Below, in pieces: positions 5,490-6,423 of a DNA stretch of 6,423 bases; positions within the stretch are counted from its first letter, which is position 1, and the number at the start of each line of letters is the position of its first letter. Both the position numbers and the translations under genes were made by a program. Source of the stretch: an uncultured Lachnospiraceae bacterium (GTDB lineage Bacteria; Bacillota; Clostridia; Lachnospirales; Lachnospiraceae); NCBI GenBank assembly GCA_905236615.1, contig CAJORC010000115.1, positions 1 through 6,423 of the forward strand, read 5' to 3'. The notes below the pieces were generated by a model. It worked only from the letters and a program-made list of their open reading frames with translations, ran no database searches and had not been told where the DNA came from.

Positions 5490-6423
5490 TCAAGATTTAT
5501 TTAAATCATCTTCGTCAAATGCCTCAGATATCGAAGCTCCCGGCGATACCATCGGGAATACCGAATCATCTTTATCTATACGGCAGTCGATAACAACAGG
5601 GCCGTCGGCAGCAAGCGCTTTCTTAAGTACTTCTTCAACCTCTTCTTTTTTGCTGATTCTGTAAGCTTTACATCCCATTGCTTCAGCAACCTTGCAGTAA
5701 TCAACGTTATCGTTGAGAATGGTCTGCGAATAACGTCCTCCATAGAAAAGAGTCTGCCACTGGCGAACCATACCGAGAACCTCATTGTTTATTATAATAT
5801 CAATGATGCGCACATTGTAACGGCTTGCAGTTGCAAGTTCATTCATGTTCATTCTGAAACATCCGTCACCACCTATATTGATAACCGTTGCATCAGGTTC
5901 ACCGATCTTTGCGCCTATAGCAGCTCCAAGACCGTATCCCATTGTTCCGAGTCCTCCGGAAGTAATAAAATGTCTCGGTTCCCTGAAGCGGTAATACTGT
6001 GCAGTCCACATCTGATGCTGACCGACATCCGTTGTTACAATGGCATTTGAATCCGTAAGTCTGTCAACTGTCTCAATGACATACTGACATGTAAGCCTGC
6101 TCTTATCGTATTTAAGGGGATATTTCTCCTTCAGTCCGCTTACGAAAGATCTCCATTCGGTATTTTTCTTATCCTTGACAAGTGGGATAAGCTCGGTCAG
6201 TACATTTTTCAGATCTCCGACTACGCTTGCAGTAGTTCTGATATTTTTATTAACTTCAGCATCATCTATGTCGATATGCAGAATTTTTGCCTTCGGAGCA
6301 AATTTCTTTGCGTTACCGATAACACTGTCCGAGAATCTGACTCCCATTGCAATAAGGAGATCACAGTTGCTGACTCCCATATTTGAAGCCTTTGTGCCGT
6401 GCATTCCGACCATACCCGTATAA
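5490..6423 (-). CDS. ilvB: Acetolactate synthase large subunit, C-terminal part (5' end off the right edge)
   Basis: Catalytic subunit of acetohydroxyacid synthase. It joins two pyruvates to 2-acetolactate, or pyruvate and 2-oxobutyrate to acetohydroxybutyrate, for valine, leucine and isoleucine. The last 310 residues of an expected 550-570 are visible. The frame is open to the window edge: the residues before the first ATG (6411-6413) complete the conserved GMVGMHG motif, so that ATG is internal. Numbering from that Met, the central FAD-associated domain ends near 90. Then come DVGQHQMWTAQYY (129-141), TSGGLGTMGYGLGAA (151-165), the ThDP-magnesium motif from GGDG (181-184) to NN (209-210), GMVRQWQ (214-220) with Trp219, and PMVSPGAS (287-294). 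The family motif RFxDRVTG reads RFSDSVIG (26-33). No small subunit gene (ilvN) follows; serC is next. Confidence 0.94.
   Translation of the reverse strand, partial: YTGMVGMHGTKASNMGVSNCDLLIAMGVRFSDSVIGNAKKFAPKAKILHIDIDDAEVNKNIRTTASVVGDLKNVLTELIPLVKDKKNTEWRSFVSGLKEKYPLKYDKSRLTCQYVIETVDRLTDSNAIVTTDVGQHQMWTAQYYRFREPRHFITSGGLGTMGYGLGAAIGAKIGEPDATVINIGGDGCFRMNMNELATASRYNVRIIDIIINNEVLGMVRQWQTLFYGGRYSQTILNDNVDYCKVAEAMGCKAYRISKKEEVEEVLKKALAADGPVVIDCRIDKDDSVFPMVSPGASISEAFDEDDLNKS

Noticed and set aside
6411..6413. ATG near the right edge as start of the acetolactate synthase gene
   Set aside because: The frame continues upstream and the residues around it form the conserved GMVGMHG motif, so this Met is internal and the gene is cut by the window.
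1..6423. CRISPR array, insertion sequence, tRNA, phage or defence genes
   Set aside because: No regularly spaced repeats, transposase, tRNA fold or related protein motifs were seen; all sizeable real frames are accounted for by five recognised genes.

Overview
The window reads as an ordinary, compact piece of chromosome from a low-to-moderate GC Gram-positive anaerobe, most likely a clostridium of the Lachnospiraceae type (Butyrivibrio, Pseudobutyrivibrio, Roseburia relatives). This is inferred from strong AGGAGG-type ribosome binding sites, a lipoprotein peptide-binding protein, a short 387-residue SerA of the clostridial kind, and a SIMPL protein with a single N-terminal membrane anchor. 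No 16S or other marker gene is present, so the assignment is not firm.

Left part (1-1715, minus strand): most of an OppA-type peptide-binding lipoprotein of an ABC transporter. Its last few codons, and any permease or ATPase genes, lie off the left edge. Its promoter is well formed but about 310 bases upstream (2033-2061), so the mRNA has a long leader. That leader contains a 52-base imperfect palindrome (1776-1827), smaller hairpins, and two mutually exclusive pairings just upstream of the ribosome binding site.

Middle (2193-3041, plus strand): a membrane-anchored SIMPL (DUF541) protein of unknown precise function, divergent from oppA. It is followed by a striking 102-base block (3040-3141) of three palindromes that share arms. 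The outer two look like terminators, one for each of the convergent genes.

Right part (3151-6423, minus strand): acetolactate synthase large subunit (ilvB, N-terminal part off the right edge), then serC, then serA, all reading leftward into the shared terminator block. SerA and SerC carry out the first two steps of serine synthesis from 3-phosphoglycerate: SerA oxidises it to 3-phosphohydroxypyruvate and SerC transaminates that to phosphoserine. IlvB makes acetolactate or acetohydroxybutyrate for branched-chain amino acids. The serC-serA spacing of 15 bases makes co-transcription very likely; ilvB is separated from serC by 77 bases and may belong to the same unit.

I see no phage, insertion sequence, CRISPR array, tRNA, toxin-antitoxin or defence system, and no convincing undescribed multi-gene system. 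The items most worth a second look are non-coding: the structured oppA leader and the interlocked palindromes. After these come residue changes at normally conserved positions of SerA and IlvB.
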